From the NCBI RefSeq assembly GCF_009183365.2, contig NZ_CP068230.1, positions 1,076,001-1,140,000 on the forward strand: a DNA stretch of 64,000 bases, written 5' to 3'. The stretch comes from Shewanella algae (lineage in GTDB: Bacteria; Pseudomonadota; Gammaproteobacteria; Enterobacterales; Shewanellaceae). Positions 8,656 to 16,857 of the stretch are shown here, piece by piece. How positions within the stretch are numbered: position 1 is the stretch's first letter; each line of letters opens with the position of its first letter. The position numbers and the translations under genes are program-made. The notes below the pieces were generated by a model, which did no database searches, was not told where the DNA came from, and saw only the letters and a list, made by a program, of their open reading frames with translations.

Positions 8656-11211
8656 TTGAACGACTTACCCATTCAATCCCTGTTGCCTCAACTGCGCCAA
8701 ACCTTGGCCACTTGTCGGCAAGTTATCCTCGAGGCGCCTACCGGAGCCGGTAAATCCACCGCGCTGCCCTTGGCACTGCTCGACTGGCCGGAAATCGACG
8801 GCAAGATCCTCATGTTGGAGCCCCGGCGGGTTGCAGCGCGGGCCATCGCCGGCTTTTTGGCGCGCCAAAGAGGGCAGGCACTGGGGCAAGAGGTGGGGTT
8901 CAGGGTTCGCGGTGAGAGTCAGGTCAGCGGCAACACCCGACTCGAGATCATCACCGAGGGGGTACTGACCCGCATGATCCAGCAGGACCCTGAGCTCAAG
9001 GGCGTTGCCATGATCATTTTCGATGAGATCCATGAGCGCCATCTGAGCACAGATCTCGGTCTGGCGCTGGCACTGGAAGTGCAGGCCTCATTGCGGGACG
9101 ATTTACACTTGCTGGCCATGTCGGCAACGCTCGAAGGCCTGCCGTTACAAACCTTGATGCCGGATGCCAAGCTGCTTGCCAGTGAGGGCCGCAGCTACCC
9201 TGTGACTATCGCCTACAGCGCCGCTTCGGCGCAGAGGCGCAGCGGTTCGGGTTCCGGCTCTGGCATGGCACCTTGGCTTGAACATATGGGGCGGCAGTTG
9301 CTGGCGCTGCTGGACCCTCAACAGGCCAGTGCTTTGGGGGTTAGCGAAGCGCAGCAACAGGGCTCGATACTCGCCTTCCTGCCGGGACAGGGGGAAATTC
9401 AGCGCCTCAAGCACTATCTGCAATCCAGAGTTGCGGCCAATGTGCGCATTTGTCCTCTCTACGGCTCACTGAGTGCCAAAGAGCAGGATGCGGCGATTGC
9501 CCCGGCCAATGCCGGTGAGCGTAAGCTGGTGCTGTCCACCAACCTGGCGGAATCCAGTCTGACCATAGAGGGGATTACTCTGGTGGTGGACAGTGGTTAC
9601 AAGCGCCAGGCCAGTTTCAACCCCCGCAGCGGCGTGACCCGTTTGGGACTCAAGCGTATCAGCCAGGCATCGGCCACTCAAAGAGCCGGGCGGGCTGGGC
9701 GCACCAGTGCGGGTTTTTGCTTAAGGCTTTGGGGCCAGGAGGAGCACGGCCGCTTGCCGCAGGCGGATGAACCGGAAATCTTGCATGCCGACTTGCTCTC
9801 CATGGCCCTGGATGCGGCCTGCTGGGGTGTGCACAGCCTCAGTGACTTGCCTTTACTGACACTACCGGCCAGAGCCAATGAGGCGGTGGCCTGGCAGCTG
9901 TTACAGTCGCTGCAATTGGTTGACCCGCAACGTAAGCTTACCGCCCATGGCCGCGCGGCCTATGCACTGGGGGTGCAGCCACGGTTGGCGCACATGCTGC
10001 TCCGGGCGCAGAGTTTGGGGCAGGCGCGCGGCGACCCCGAGCTCGCCGGTCTGGCTTGTCTGCTGGCTGCCTTATTGGAGGCCAGAAGCCTTGCGGGCAA
10101 CAACGCCGATATCATGGATAAACTTTCTCAGGCCACTCAAGGCCTTGAAGCCAGACAAGTCGGCAACTGGCTCAGACGCTTAGGGCTTAACGGCAAGGCG
10201 GCGGATTTTCTGAAATTGGCGAATCGTGCCGATTGCGCCCTGTTGTTGGCGCTGGCATTTCCTGACAGGATAGCCAAGGCAAGAGGCGTCGAGGGCTATC
10301 AGCTGGCCAATGGCAGCGGCGTGGTGCTCGATGCCGGTGACAGCCTCAGCGGCTGCGAGTTTCTGGTGGTGGCCGATTACCAGGAGACCGAGGGCCGCAG
10401 CGCCGGCCGCATCTATCTGGCGGCCGAATTACCGGCGGGATTGCTGGAAAATGAGCTGGCCTTTCTCTGTACCTGGCAACAGCAGGCGGGCTGGGATGAG
10501 TCCAAGGGACGTTTCTTTGCCGAGCGCCAACTGCGTCTGGGGGAGATAATACTCAAGCGGGAGGCCGAGAAAGAGGCGGATCCCAAGCTGAGGGCTCAGG
10601 CGATTATGGCGCTGCTGCGCAGTAAAGGCTTGGCGCTGCTCAATATGGATGAGGATGTCAGGCAGCTCCAGTTCAGGCTGGCACTGGCAAGATCCAAAGA
10701 TCCGAACCTATTTCCGGACAACAGCGATCCGGCGCTGCTGGATTCTCTCGAGGAGTGGTTGGAGCCGTTTTTGAGCGATATCAAGCAGCTAAAGGGATTA
10801 ATGGCATTGGATATCAAGCAGCTGCTGCTCAATCGCCTCGAGTGGCAGGTGCTGCAGACACTGAATGAATGGCTGCCGAGCCATTGGAAAATGGCCACGG
10901 GCACCCGGGCACCGATCCGCTATGATGCCGGCGGCAGGGCGCTGCTGAGTGTGCGTCTGCAGGAAGCGCTGGGCATGGCCGAAAGCCCGCGGCTGCTGCA
11001 AGGGGAGTTGACCGTAACCATGGAACTCTTGTCTCCGGCGCAGCGCCCTTTGGCGCTGACGGCCGATCTGGCCAGTTTTTGGCAAGGGCCCTATGTCGAG
11101 GTGAAAAAAGAGATGCGTGGGCGCTACCCTAAACACCTGTGGCCCGACGATCCGGCCAATACTTTGCCGACTAAATTCACCAAGAAAAAGACCTTGAATA
11201 TCCAGCAGTAA
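8656..11211 (+). CDS. hrpB: ATP-dependent helicase HrpB (DEAH-box)
   Basis: HrpB is a DExH RNA helicase-like protein of unclear cellular role. The 851-aa product has Walker A APTGAGKST (27-35), the DEIH box at 123-126, motif III SAT, and motif VI QRAGRAGR. The HrpB-specific C-terminal domain ends GRYPKHLWPDDPANT. The start aligned with the family is a TTG at 8656 (MNDLPIQSLLPQL; E. coli MSSLPVAAVLPEL). No good Shine-Dalgarno is visible, and an in-frame ATG-CCC-TGA mini-ORF lies at 8644-8652. mrcB follows 14 bases after the stop codon, so the two are probably cotranscribed, as in E. coli where they are also adjacent. Confidence 0.93.
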   Translation: MNDLPIQSLLPQLRQTLATCRQVILEAPTGAGKSTALPLALLDWPEIDGKILMLEPRRVAARAIAGFLARQRGQALGQEVGFRVRGESQVSGNTRLEIITEGVLTRMIQQDPELKGVAMIIFDEIHERHLSTDLGLALALEVQASLRDDLHLLAMSATLEGLPLQTLMPDAKLLASEGRSYPVTIAYSAASAQRRSGSGSGSGMAPWLEHMGRQLLALLDPQQASALGVSEAQQQGSILAFLPGQGEIQRLKHYLQSRVAANVRICPLYGSLSAKEQDAAIAPANAGERKLVLSTNLAESSLTIEGITLVVDSGYKRQASFNPRSGVTRLGLKRISQASATQRAGRAGRTSAGFCLRLWGQEEHGRLPQADEPEILHADLLSMALDAACWGVHSLSDLPLLTLPARANEAVAWQLLQSLQLVDPQRKLTAHGRAAYALGVQPRLAHMLLRAQSLGQARGDPELAGLACLLAALLEARSLAGNNADIMDKLSQATQGLEARQVGNWLRRLGLNGKAADFLKLANRADCALLLALAFPDRIAKARGVEGYQLANGSGVVLDAGDSLSGCEFLVVADYQETEGRSAGRIYLAAELPAGLLENELAFLCTWQQQAGWDESKGRFFAERQLRLGEIILKREAEKEADPKLRAQAIMALLRSKGLALLNMDEDVRQLQFRLALARSKDPNLFPDNSDPALLDSLEEWLEPFLSDIKQLKGLMALDIKQLLLNRLEWQVLQTLNEWLPSHWKMATGTRAPIRYDAGGRALLSVRLQEALGMAESPRLLQGELTVTMELLSPAQRPLALTADLASFWQGPYVEVKKEMRGRYPKHLWPDDPANTLPTKFTKKKTLNIQQ

Positions 11212-11225
11212 ATTTTGGGATAAGC

Positions 11226-13553
11226 ATGACCACCAAGAAAAGTACCACGAAAAAAAGTACCAGAAAAACCAGCAGCAAGAGCAAACCGGCGCAGCAAAGC
11301 CCCGGGCTATGGCGCAGGTTATGGTCGATAACCTGGAAGCTGGCCCTTATTCTGGTAGCGGCGTTGACTATCTATTGTATCTACCTGGATCAGATCATCG
11401 CCCGTAAGTTTGAAGGGCAGAAGTGGCACTTGCCGGCGCAGGTGTTCAGTCGCTCCATGGCACTCTATCCCGGGGCGGCGGTGAGCCATGCCCAGCTGAT
11501 GGCCGAACTTAAACTGCTGGGCTATCGCAAGGTGGCCAATCCGCGCCAGGTGGGGGAGTTTTCTGCCTCCAGTACCCGAATCGAGCTGTGGCGCCGCCCC
11601 TTCCTGCATCCTGAGGGGAGCCAGGCAGAGCAGCGGGTGATGATAAGTTTCGACTCCAACGGCGTCACTTCGGTGGCGCGTATGAGCGACAAACGCCAAC
11701 TGGCGGTGTTTCATCTCGAACCTGTACTGCTGGACAGGATCATCGCCGGCGATGGTGAGGACAGGCTGTTTGTACCAACCGAACAGATCCCCGAAAACAT
11801 AGTCGAAGCGCTTATTCTGGTGGAAGACCGCAGCTTCTATGAACACCACGGGGTGAACCCCTTTGCCATCGCCCGTGCCCTGCTGGTCAATATCAGTGCC
11901 GGTCGCACGGTACAGGGCGGCTCGACCCTGACCCAGCAGCTGGCGAAGAACTTCTTCCTCTCCAGCGAGCGCTCCTTGATCCGTAAGGCCAGAGAGGCCC
12001 TGATGGCGCTGATTATCGATTTTCGTTACAGCAAGGATGAAATCCTCGAGGCCTATCTCAATGAGGTCTACATGGGACAGGACAAATCCAGAGCCGTACA
12101 TGGCATGGGGCTGGCATCGCAATTCTATTTTGGCCGCCCGGTCGGAGAGCTGACCCTGGCGCAGCAAGCCTTCCTGGTCGCCGCCATCAAGGGGCCATCT
12201 TACTACAACCCCTGGCGCTATCCTGACAGGGCTCAGGAGCGGCGCGATCTGGTGCTCAGGCTCTTGATGGAAGGCAGCAAAATTTCTGTCGACCAATACA
12301 AGGCGGCAGCGGAGTCGCCGCTGGGATTAAGGCGCTCGGACAAACCTGTGCACCAGAAACTGCCGGCCTTCTTTGCCGTGGTCAAACAGGAACTCAAGGA
12401 TCGCTATGGTGCGGCGCTGCTGAAGCAGTCCGGCGTCAAGGTCTATACCACCTTGGATCCCATGGCGCAGGAAGCCGCCGAAAACGCCGTTGAGCGAACC
12501 CTGAAGGAGCTTGGCAAGAAAGATAAAGAGTTGCAGGTAGGCATGGTGGTGACCGACAAGTACAGCGCCGGGATCGCCGCCATGGTGGGCGACAAGGTGC
12601 CGGGTTACGAGGGTTTCAACCGGGCGGTGGAAATTCGCCGTCCCATAGGTTCACTGGTCAAGCCCTTTGTTTATGCCACGGCGCTGGCTCAGGGCAGCAA
12701 GTTCAATCTCGCCAGCCCACTCAAAGATGAGGCCATTACCCTCAAGAATGAACAGGGCAAGACCTGGTCGCCACAGAATGTGGATCGCAAGTTCCGTGGC
12801 CAGGTGCCACTGTTGACGGCGTTCAAGAAATCGATGAATGTGCCGACCGTGAATTTGGGGATGAATGTCGGTGTCGATGCCGTGGCCGCGACGCTAAAAG
12901 AGGCCGGCTGGAATGAAGCTGTATCGGCTTATCCTTCTATGTTGCTCGGCGCAGTGAACGGTTCCCCCTTGATGGTGGCGCAGGTATATCAGACCCTGGC
13001 GGACGGTGGCCGTTATCGTCAGCTCAATGCGGTGACAGCCGTGCTGGACAGCGACAACCAGCCCCTGCCTGTGGCCAGTATGCCACGCCATGAGGCGATA
13101 ACGCCTGCGGCTAACTATCTGGTGCAGTACGCCATGACCAAGGTGGTGGAGTCCGGCACGGCTTCGCGTCTAGGGGCGGCCTTCCCCGGCGTGATGCTGG
13201 CGGGCAAGACGGGCACCAGCAACGACCGCCGCGACTCCTGGTTTGCCGGGTTTGACGAGCGTAACGTTGCCGCCGTTTGGGTTGGCCGCGATGACAACGG
13301 CAAGACCCAGTTCTATGGTAGCAGTGGTGCCATGACGGTTTATCAACGCTTCCTCGCCGAGCGGCCGCCGCTGGGGCTGAGGTTGCCGCCGGTCAACGGC
13401 GTGGTGCAGGGCTATTTCGACCGGGATACAGGTGCGGCGAAACAAGCCGATTGCCGTAATGTGGTGGCGGTACCTGCGCTGGCCGACAGTTATCATCCGG
13501 CGCCCAACTGCGGTGAACCTCTGCCTTGGTGGAAGCGGATCCTCGGTGGTTAA
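11226..13553 (+). CDS. mrcB: Penicillin-binding protein 1B (bifunctional)
   Basis: PBP1b polymerises glycan strands and cross-links peptides at the inner membrane. The 775-aa protein begins with a Lys/Ser/Thr-rich cytoplasmic tail, then one membrane segment at about 36-56, then a UB2H-like domain (about 75-165). The GT51 transglycosylase domain has EDRSFYEHHG with Glu200. The transpeptidase carries SLVK with Ser476, SMN at 536-538 and KTGTS from Lys661. It is shorter at the C-terminus than the 844-aa E. coli protein. An LpoB-like activator is encoded at 27098-27691. An IS5-type miniature element sits 15 bases past the stop codon. Confidence 0.96.
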   Translation: MTTKKSTTKKSTRKTSSKSKPAQQSPGLWRRLWSITWKLALILVAALTIYCIYLDQIIARKFEGQKWHLPAQVFSRSMALYPGAAVSHAQLMAELKLLGYRKVANPRQVGEFSASSTRIELWRRPFLHPEGSQAEQRVMISFDSNGVTSVARMSDKRQLAVFHLEPVLLDRIIAGDGEDRLFVPTEQIPENIVEALILVEDRSFYEHHGVNPFAIARALLVNISAGRTVQGGSTLTQQLAKNFFLSSERSLIRKAREALMALIIDFRYSKDEILEAYLNEVYMGQDKSRAVHGMGLASQFYFGRPVGELTLAQQAFLVAAIKGPSYYNPWRYPDRAQERRDLVLRLLMEGSKISVDQYKAAAESPLGLRRSDKPVHQKLPAFFAVVKQELKDRYGAALLKQSGVKVYTTLDPMAQEAAENAVERTLKELGKKDKELQVGMVVTDKYSAGIAAMVGDKVPGYEGFNRAVEIRRPIGSLVKPFVYATALAQGSKFNLASPLKDEAITLKNEQGKTWSPQNVDRKFRGQVPLLTAFKKSMNVPTVNLGMNVGVDAVAATLKEAGWNEAVSAYPSMLLGAVNGSPLMVAQVYQTLADGGRYRQLNAVTAVLDSDNQPLPVASMPRHEAITPAANYLVQYAMTKVVESGTASRLGAAFPGVMLAGKTGTSNDRRDSWFAGFDERNVAAVWVGRDDNGKTQFYGSSGAMTVYQRFLAERPPLGLRLPPVNGVVQGYFDRDTGAAKQADCRNVVAVPALADSYHPAPNCGEPLPWWKRILGG

Positions 13554-13564
13554 CCGTGTAGAGG

Positions 13565-13836
13565 CTAAGGAAGGTGTGAACAAGTCCCATGTGTGCTCTG
13601 CGTCGGCTTACGGGCCTGGATGCAAGGCGTGGTTCGCAGCAAATGGCCTTAGCCCTTTGCAAGAGGCACAACACAGCAGGCAGGCCTGTAAGCCACGCCC
13701 TTCGGGGCTTTCACAGCAACCGGCTCTCTGCGTTATCCGACTTCGACAGGCCCCGGCATGCCTTCAGTCAGATGCCTTGAACGCCAATTGTTGTGCAAGC
13801 CAGAGTGCCACGAGGACTTATTCGCACCTTCCCTAA
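13565..13836. repeat. CTAA target-site duplication around the IS5-type element
   Basis: CTAA occurs immediately outside both terminal inverted repeats, at 13565-13568 and 13833-13836, as expected from a 4-bp staggered insertion. Confidence 0.8.
13569..13832. mobile_element. 264-bp IS5-type miniature inverted-repeat element (MITE)
   Basis: The ends are 19-bp terminal inverted repeats: GGAAGGTGTGAACAAGTCC at 13569-13587 and the complement of GGAAGGTGCGAATAAGTCC at 13814-13832 (17 of 19 identical). Similarity weakly continues to base 32 (CTCTG in both). A perfect 4-bp direct repeat CTAA flanks it (13565-13568 and 13833-13836). The termini match the known ends of IS5 (GGAAGGTGCGAA(C/T)AAG) and the CTAA duplication fits the IS5 target preference. 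No transposase frame is visible inside, so it would be moved in trans. It lies in the convergent gap between mrcB and the DsbA-like gene and disrupts neither. Confidence 0.85.
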
Positions 13837-13848
13837 TAGACATTAGAT

Positions 13849-13877
13849 AGCAAAAAGGCCACCTCCGGGTGGCCTTT
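13849..13877 (-). terminator. Terminator of the DsbA-like gene
   Basis: The stem AAAGGCCACC/GGTGGCCTTT (13854-13863 with 13868-13877) has a TCCG loop. On the minus strand it is followed by TTTTTG, so it mainly serves the minus-strand gene ending at 13922; it may also act weakly for mrcB. Confidence 0.85.
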
Positions 13878-13921
13878 GACTTGTTTGAGAATATCGCGCT
13901 TTATCGCTATACCGTCTGATT

Positions 13922-14659
13922 TCAGCGGCGACGTCTGGTGACGGCGGCGACACCGGCAAAGGCCAGGAACAACCAACCCAGGCTGCCGCCTTCATCTTGC
14001 TTGGCATCTTTTTCGGTAGCCAGGAAATTGATCAGATCGGTCAGTTCGCCCAGAGTGCGAATTTCTCCCAGGTTAATCATATATTTGTCGTTTACCACGA
14101 AGCTTGGCACGCTCTGGATGGCAAATTCATTCTGCTGCTTACGCCACAGGGCGATGACATCATTGATTTTCTTGCTGTCGGCCAAGGCATCATACTGGCT
14201 GACATCGACGCCGTTGGCGGCAAACAATTGCTTGATATCGTCGCGGCTATTGATGGCAGAGGTGTGCTTGTGTCCAGGAGCAGAATGGTCATGGCCATGG
14301 GCCCCTTCCTCGCCCTGAATGGCGGCAAACATAGGATGAACCAGCTTATCAGTCGCGCCCAGCTCCTGCATGATGGCCAGAGACTTCATCACCTCAGTAC
14401 CCAGATCGCTGTTCATAAAGTCGACATGCTTGCTGTCAAAGCTGACTTCTTTATTGAGACCGGCCTTGATGTCCGGCAGATACTGGGTTTCCATGCTGAA
14501 GCAGTTATGACAGTAGAAAGAGTAGAACTCGGTGAGTTTGGGTTCTTCACTGCCTTTCTTGGCTATCTGGGTATAGTGTTTACCTTCGATAAAGTCGGCG
14601 GCGTTGGCGGCCAGCGGGATCAGGGTAAGTGCCATTGCGGCAACCAGTGGCTTGAGCAA
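13922..14659 (-). CDS. DsbA-like thioredoxin-fold protein with GlyGly-CTERM
   Basis: This is a secreted thioredoxin-fold disulfide oxidoreductase of the DsbA family, 245 aa. A signal peptide (residues 1-20, ending AANA) precedes the catalytic CHNC at 50-53. DsbA usually has CPHC, so the CxxC dipeptide is unusual. The cis-proline region reads SVPSFVV. A histidine-rich insert (GHDHSAPGHKH) occurs around residue 120. The C-terminus is DEGGSLGWLFL followed by a hydrophobic run and RRRR, which matches the GlyGly-CTERM signal processed by rhombosortase and linked to type II secretion. It is probably surface-directed rather than a general periplasmic DsbA. It is convergent with mrcB. Confidence 0.87.
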   Translation of the reverse strand: MLKPLVAAMALTLIPLAANAADFIEGKHYTQIAKKGSEEPKLTEFYSFYCHNCFSMETQYLPDIKAGLNKEVSFDSKHVDFMNSDLGTEVMKSLAIMQELGATDKLVHPMFAAIQGEEGAHGHDHSAPGHKHTSAINSRDDIKQLFAANGVDVSQYDALADSKKINDVIALWRKQQNEFAIQSVPSFVVNDKYMINLGEIRTLGELTDLINFLATEKDAKQDEGGSLGWLFLAFAGVAAVTRRRR

Positions 14660-14799
14660 AATAATCTCCTCAGAATTGACCGGGCGCAGCGCCCTTTGCT
14701 GTCAGGTTAGTGTGACTGGCTTAATTATGACTTAAGCGTCGGCACCTTTGGCGGCCATTTCTGTGAGCGAGGCTAAGCTTTGACGGTTTGCCTGGTTAT

Positions 14800-15453
14800 T
14801 CAACCTCGCAGGGCTTGCCAGGCTTCGCAGATCTGTCTGAATTTGGCGGCATCACCACCTTGCCTGTCCGGGTGCCACTTCAGCGCCAGTTTACGCCACT
14901 GGCGACGGATCTCCTTGTCGCTGGCGTCGGCTTCCAGCTCCAATACCCGCAGTGCCTCTCGTTGGGCAAAACGGCCGGGACGCACGCCAATATAATCCTG
15001 ATAACTGTTCCAGAAGGACTCCAGCATCTCACGAACAACATTGACGCAGGTGTCGTAGTTGTTCCAGTCGAGGTAGTAGTCTCTAAGCGCTGAGTCATCC
15101 TGTTGCAGTTGCAGCACATTGGCCGGTGGGATCCGCAGCAATATGATATCCATGGCCTGTACCTGCAGCCATTGGCCTGGCAACAGCATGTGTTGCAGTT
15201 CATAGAGGGCATTCATCAACAGGAAGTTGCGTTTGAACAGATCTTTCTCGGGCAGAGGATCCAAGTCGTGCATCAGTCCCTGCTGTTGTAATTCGGTGGC
15301 GAGGTGATGCACCTTCCAGGAGCGGTTGCTGCGTTTGAGCAAGCTGAGCAGCGGCCAGATAAGCGGGTTATCGCCCTTGAGTCGGGTCGGCTTGACCTCA
15401 GTGGTCTCTGGCTGGGCCAGCGCGGGTTTGGCAAGCAGCATGGTAGCAATCAT
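14800..15453 (-). CDS. DnaJ-related protein with C-terminal J domain
   Basis: The 217-aa protein has a J domain at its C-terminus (about 160-217) with the catalytic HPD in LKWHPDRQGGD, which stimulates an Hsp70 ATPase. The N-terminal 150 residues (PLIWPLLSLLKRSN... through DYYLDWNNYDTCV) resemble the DNAJ-related N-terminal family seen in gammaproteobacteria; I name that family from memory. The first residues MIATMLLAKPALAQP could be a weak signal sequence, but a cytoplasmic co-chaperone is more likely. Start choice between M1 (15453) and M5 is open. It lies between nfsB and the DsbA-like gene, all on the minus strand. Confidence 0.8.
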   Translation of the reverse strand: MIATMLLAKPALAQPETTEVKPTRLKGDNPLIWPLLSLLKRSNRSWKVHHLATELQQQGLMHDLDPLPEKDLFKRNFLLMNALYELQHMLLPGQWLQVQAMDIILLRIPPANVLQLQQDDSALRDYYLDWNNYDTCVNVVREMLESFWNSYQDYIGVRPGRFAQREALRVLELEADASDKEIRRQWRKLALKWHPDRQGGDAAKFRQICEAWQALRG

Positions 15454-15510
15454 TCATCCTGAACTGACGATAAAATCTACTATGCCACAGGTGTCCGTGG
15501 GTGCAAGGTG

Positions 15511-15542
15511 AAAATAATGGAACCCGGCGTGGAGCCGGGTTC
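15511..15542 (-). terminator. Terminator of nfsB
   Basis: The stem GAACCCGGC/GCCGGGTTC (15520-15528 with 15534-15542) is followed on the minus strand by CATTATTTT. It lies just after the nfsB stop codon at 15572. Confidence 0.75.
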
Positions 15543-15571
15543 TGAAAGGGATGATGTAAACTCGTTCCTCG

Positions 15572-16225
15572 TTAGATCTTGGTAAACAGCTCTTCTTGAG
15601 GCAGGCGAGACTTGGGCAGCTTGGCGTTGAAGTCAGACTCGTCATGGTAGCCAAGAGCCACAACCACGCTGGCGGTGAAGCCTTGCTCTCTGAGGCCCAA
15701 CACCTGATTGAGTTTGCTGGCATCGAAGCCTTCAATAGGGGTTGCATCTATGTCCAATACACTGGCGCCCAGCAGTAGAGTACCCAGCGCCAGATAGGTT
15801 TGTTTCTCCATCCAGTGCTGCAGATCCTTAAGTTCGAACTTGTGCATATTGGTGAAGAAAGAGCGGCCGTTGTGTTGGCCTTGCTTGGCGTTTTCGTCGG
15901 CGAAGCGGCCATCGGCATCTTCTTGCTCAAGCAGACGCAGCAGATGGGCTTCGTCCATGTTGTTGCGGGTACAGAGTACTACCACGTGGGAAGCGTTGAG
16001 GATCTTTGGCGTGTTGAAGCCATAGTCTGCAGTAGACTCGGCAATTTTGGCTTTGCCTTCATCTGTCGCGGCCAGTACAAAGTGCCATGGCTGGGAGTTC
16101 ACCGAGGAAGGGCTGAACTGCAGCAGACTCTGCAGATCTTCAATTTTATCCTGGGGGATCTTCTTGTTGGGATCAAAAGCCTTGGTGGTATAGCGCTTTT
16201 TGGCAAGGTATGTCAGATCTGTCAT
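15572..16225 (-). CDS. nfsB: Oxygen-insensitive NAD(P)H nitroreductase
   Basis: This is an FMN-dependent nitroreductase/dihydropteridine reductase, 217 aa like E. coli NfsB. It matches across its length: RYTTKAFDPNKKI (FMN phosphate contact), LLQFSPSSVNSQPWHF, ASHVVVLC, QEDADGRFA, PIEGFDASKLN and LPKSRLPQEEL. The start is ATG at 16223-16225. It is divergent from the toxin-antitoxin pair, with a 233-base shared upstream region, and followed by its own terminator. Confidence 0.93.
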   Translation of the reverse strand: MTDLTYLAKKRYTTKAFDPNKKIPQDKIEDLQSLLQFSPSSVNSQPWHFVLAATDEGKAKIAESTADYGFNTPKILNASHVVVLCTRNNMDEAHLLRLLEQEDADGRFADENAKQGQHNGRSFFTNMHKFELKDLQHWMEKQTYLALGTLLLGASVLDIDATPIEGFDASKLNQVLGLREQGFTASVVVALGYHDESDFNAKLPKSRLPQEELFTKI

Positions 16226-16369
16226 GTCACTGCTCCGGACAAATGAGGCTGAAATTGTTTTGGCATTCTACGATCTCTGTTGCGCTTTACAACAGTGTTT
16301 CTGCTGCAAGCTATATCAAAAATAAATTGAAAGTACGCTGGTGGGGAACCACCTCTCGGTGCCAACAAG

Positions 16370-16410
16370 ATTGCGTTTGCATGTTTTTTTGGGTATTAAA
16401 TTGCGTTTGC
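16370..16410 (+). promoter_or_regulatory. Promoter and direct repeats ahead of the toxin-antitoxin operon
   Basis: Two identical 11-mers, ATTGCGTTTGC, lie at 16370-16380 and 16400-16410, exactly 30 bp apart (about three helical turns on one face of the DNA). The second supplies a -35-like TTGCGT (16401-16406). A -10 TAATAT (16424-16429) follows with a 17-base spacer. This fits an autoregulated antitoxin promoter with operators over and upstream of -35. Confidence 0.6.
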
Positions 16411-16458
16411 TGTATGTCTTGGTTAATATATGGACAGGTTTATGGCGGAGCAGCAAAG

Positions 16459-16821
16459 ATGAATACCCTAGAGAAAGCCAATGCAGCCGAGGTATTATTC
16501 AAGGCGTTTTCCAATGCTTGCAGCGAGTTACAACTTACCCAGGCCGAGGCCAGCCGTATCATAGGTGTTAATCCCAGCACCTTGAGCCGTAACAGCGGCA
16601 AGGGGTTTAAACCCGATTCCAAGCAGGGGGAACTGCAGTTGCAGCTTATCCGCCTGTATCGCTCGTTGTATGCCATAGCGGGTGGTGAGAAAGCCTTTAT
16701 GCGTCACTGGCTCAACAGCCCCAACAAGGCGCTGAATGGGACCCCCAAGACTTTATTGCAAACCGTGGTTGGCCTGGTGAGTGTTAACCAATATCTGGAT
16801 GCGATGCGAGGCAAGGTCTGA
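16459..16821 (+). CDS. Xre/MbcA/ParS-type antitoxin
   Basis: This is the antitoxin of a RES-Xre type II system, 120 aa. The N-terminal helix-turn-helix reads LTQAEASRIIGVNPSTLSR. The C-terminal MbcA/ParS toxin-binding domain has the family hallmarks: GGEKAFMRHWLNSPNKALNG, then P..LL.T..GL, then the terminal YLDAMRGKV. The ATG at 16459 follows GGAG eight bases upstream; the frame is open further upstream but crosses the promoter. It likely neutralises the RES toxin encoded 36 bases downstream and represses the operon. Confidence 0.9.
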   Translation: MNTLEKANAAEVLFKAFSNACSELQLTQAEASRIIGVNPSTLSRNSGKGFKPDSKQGELQLQLIRLYRSLYAIAGGEKAFMRHWLNSPNKALNGTPKTLLQTVVGLVSVNQYLDAMRGKV

Positions 16822-16857
16822 CAGCCATAGCCGGTGACAGGAGACAAATAACTGAAA

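Noticed and set aside
11319..12296. 325-codon minus-strand frame
   Set aside because: Antisense to mrcB, with no family features; typical long shadow in GC-rich DNA.
13554..13836. Coding frame over the mrcB 3' gap
   Set aside because: The open frames there span the inverted-repeat element and have no start signal or family features.
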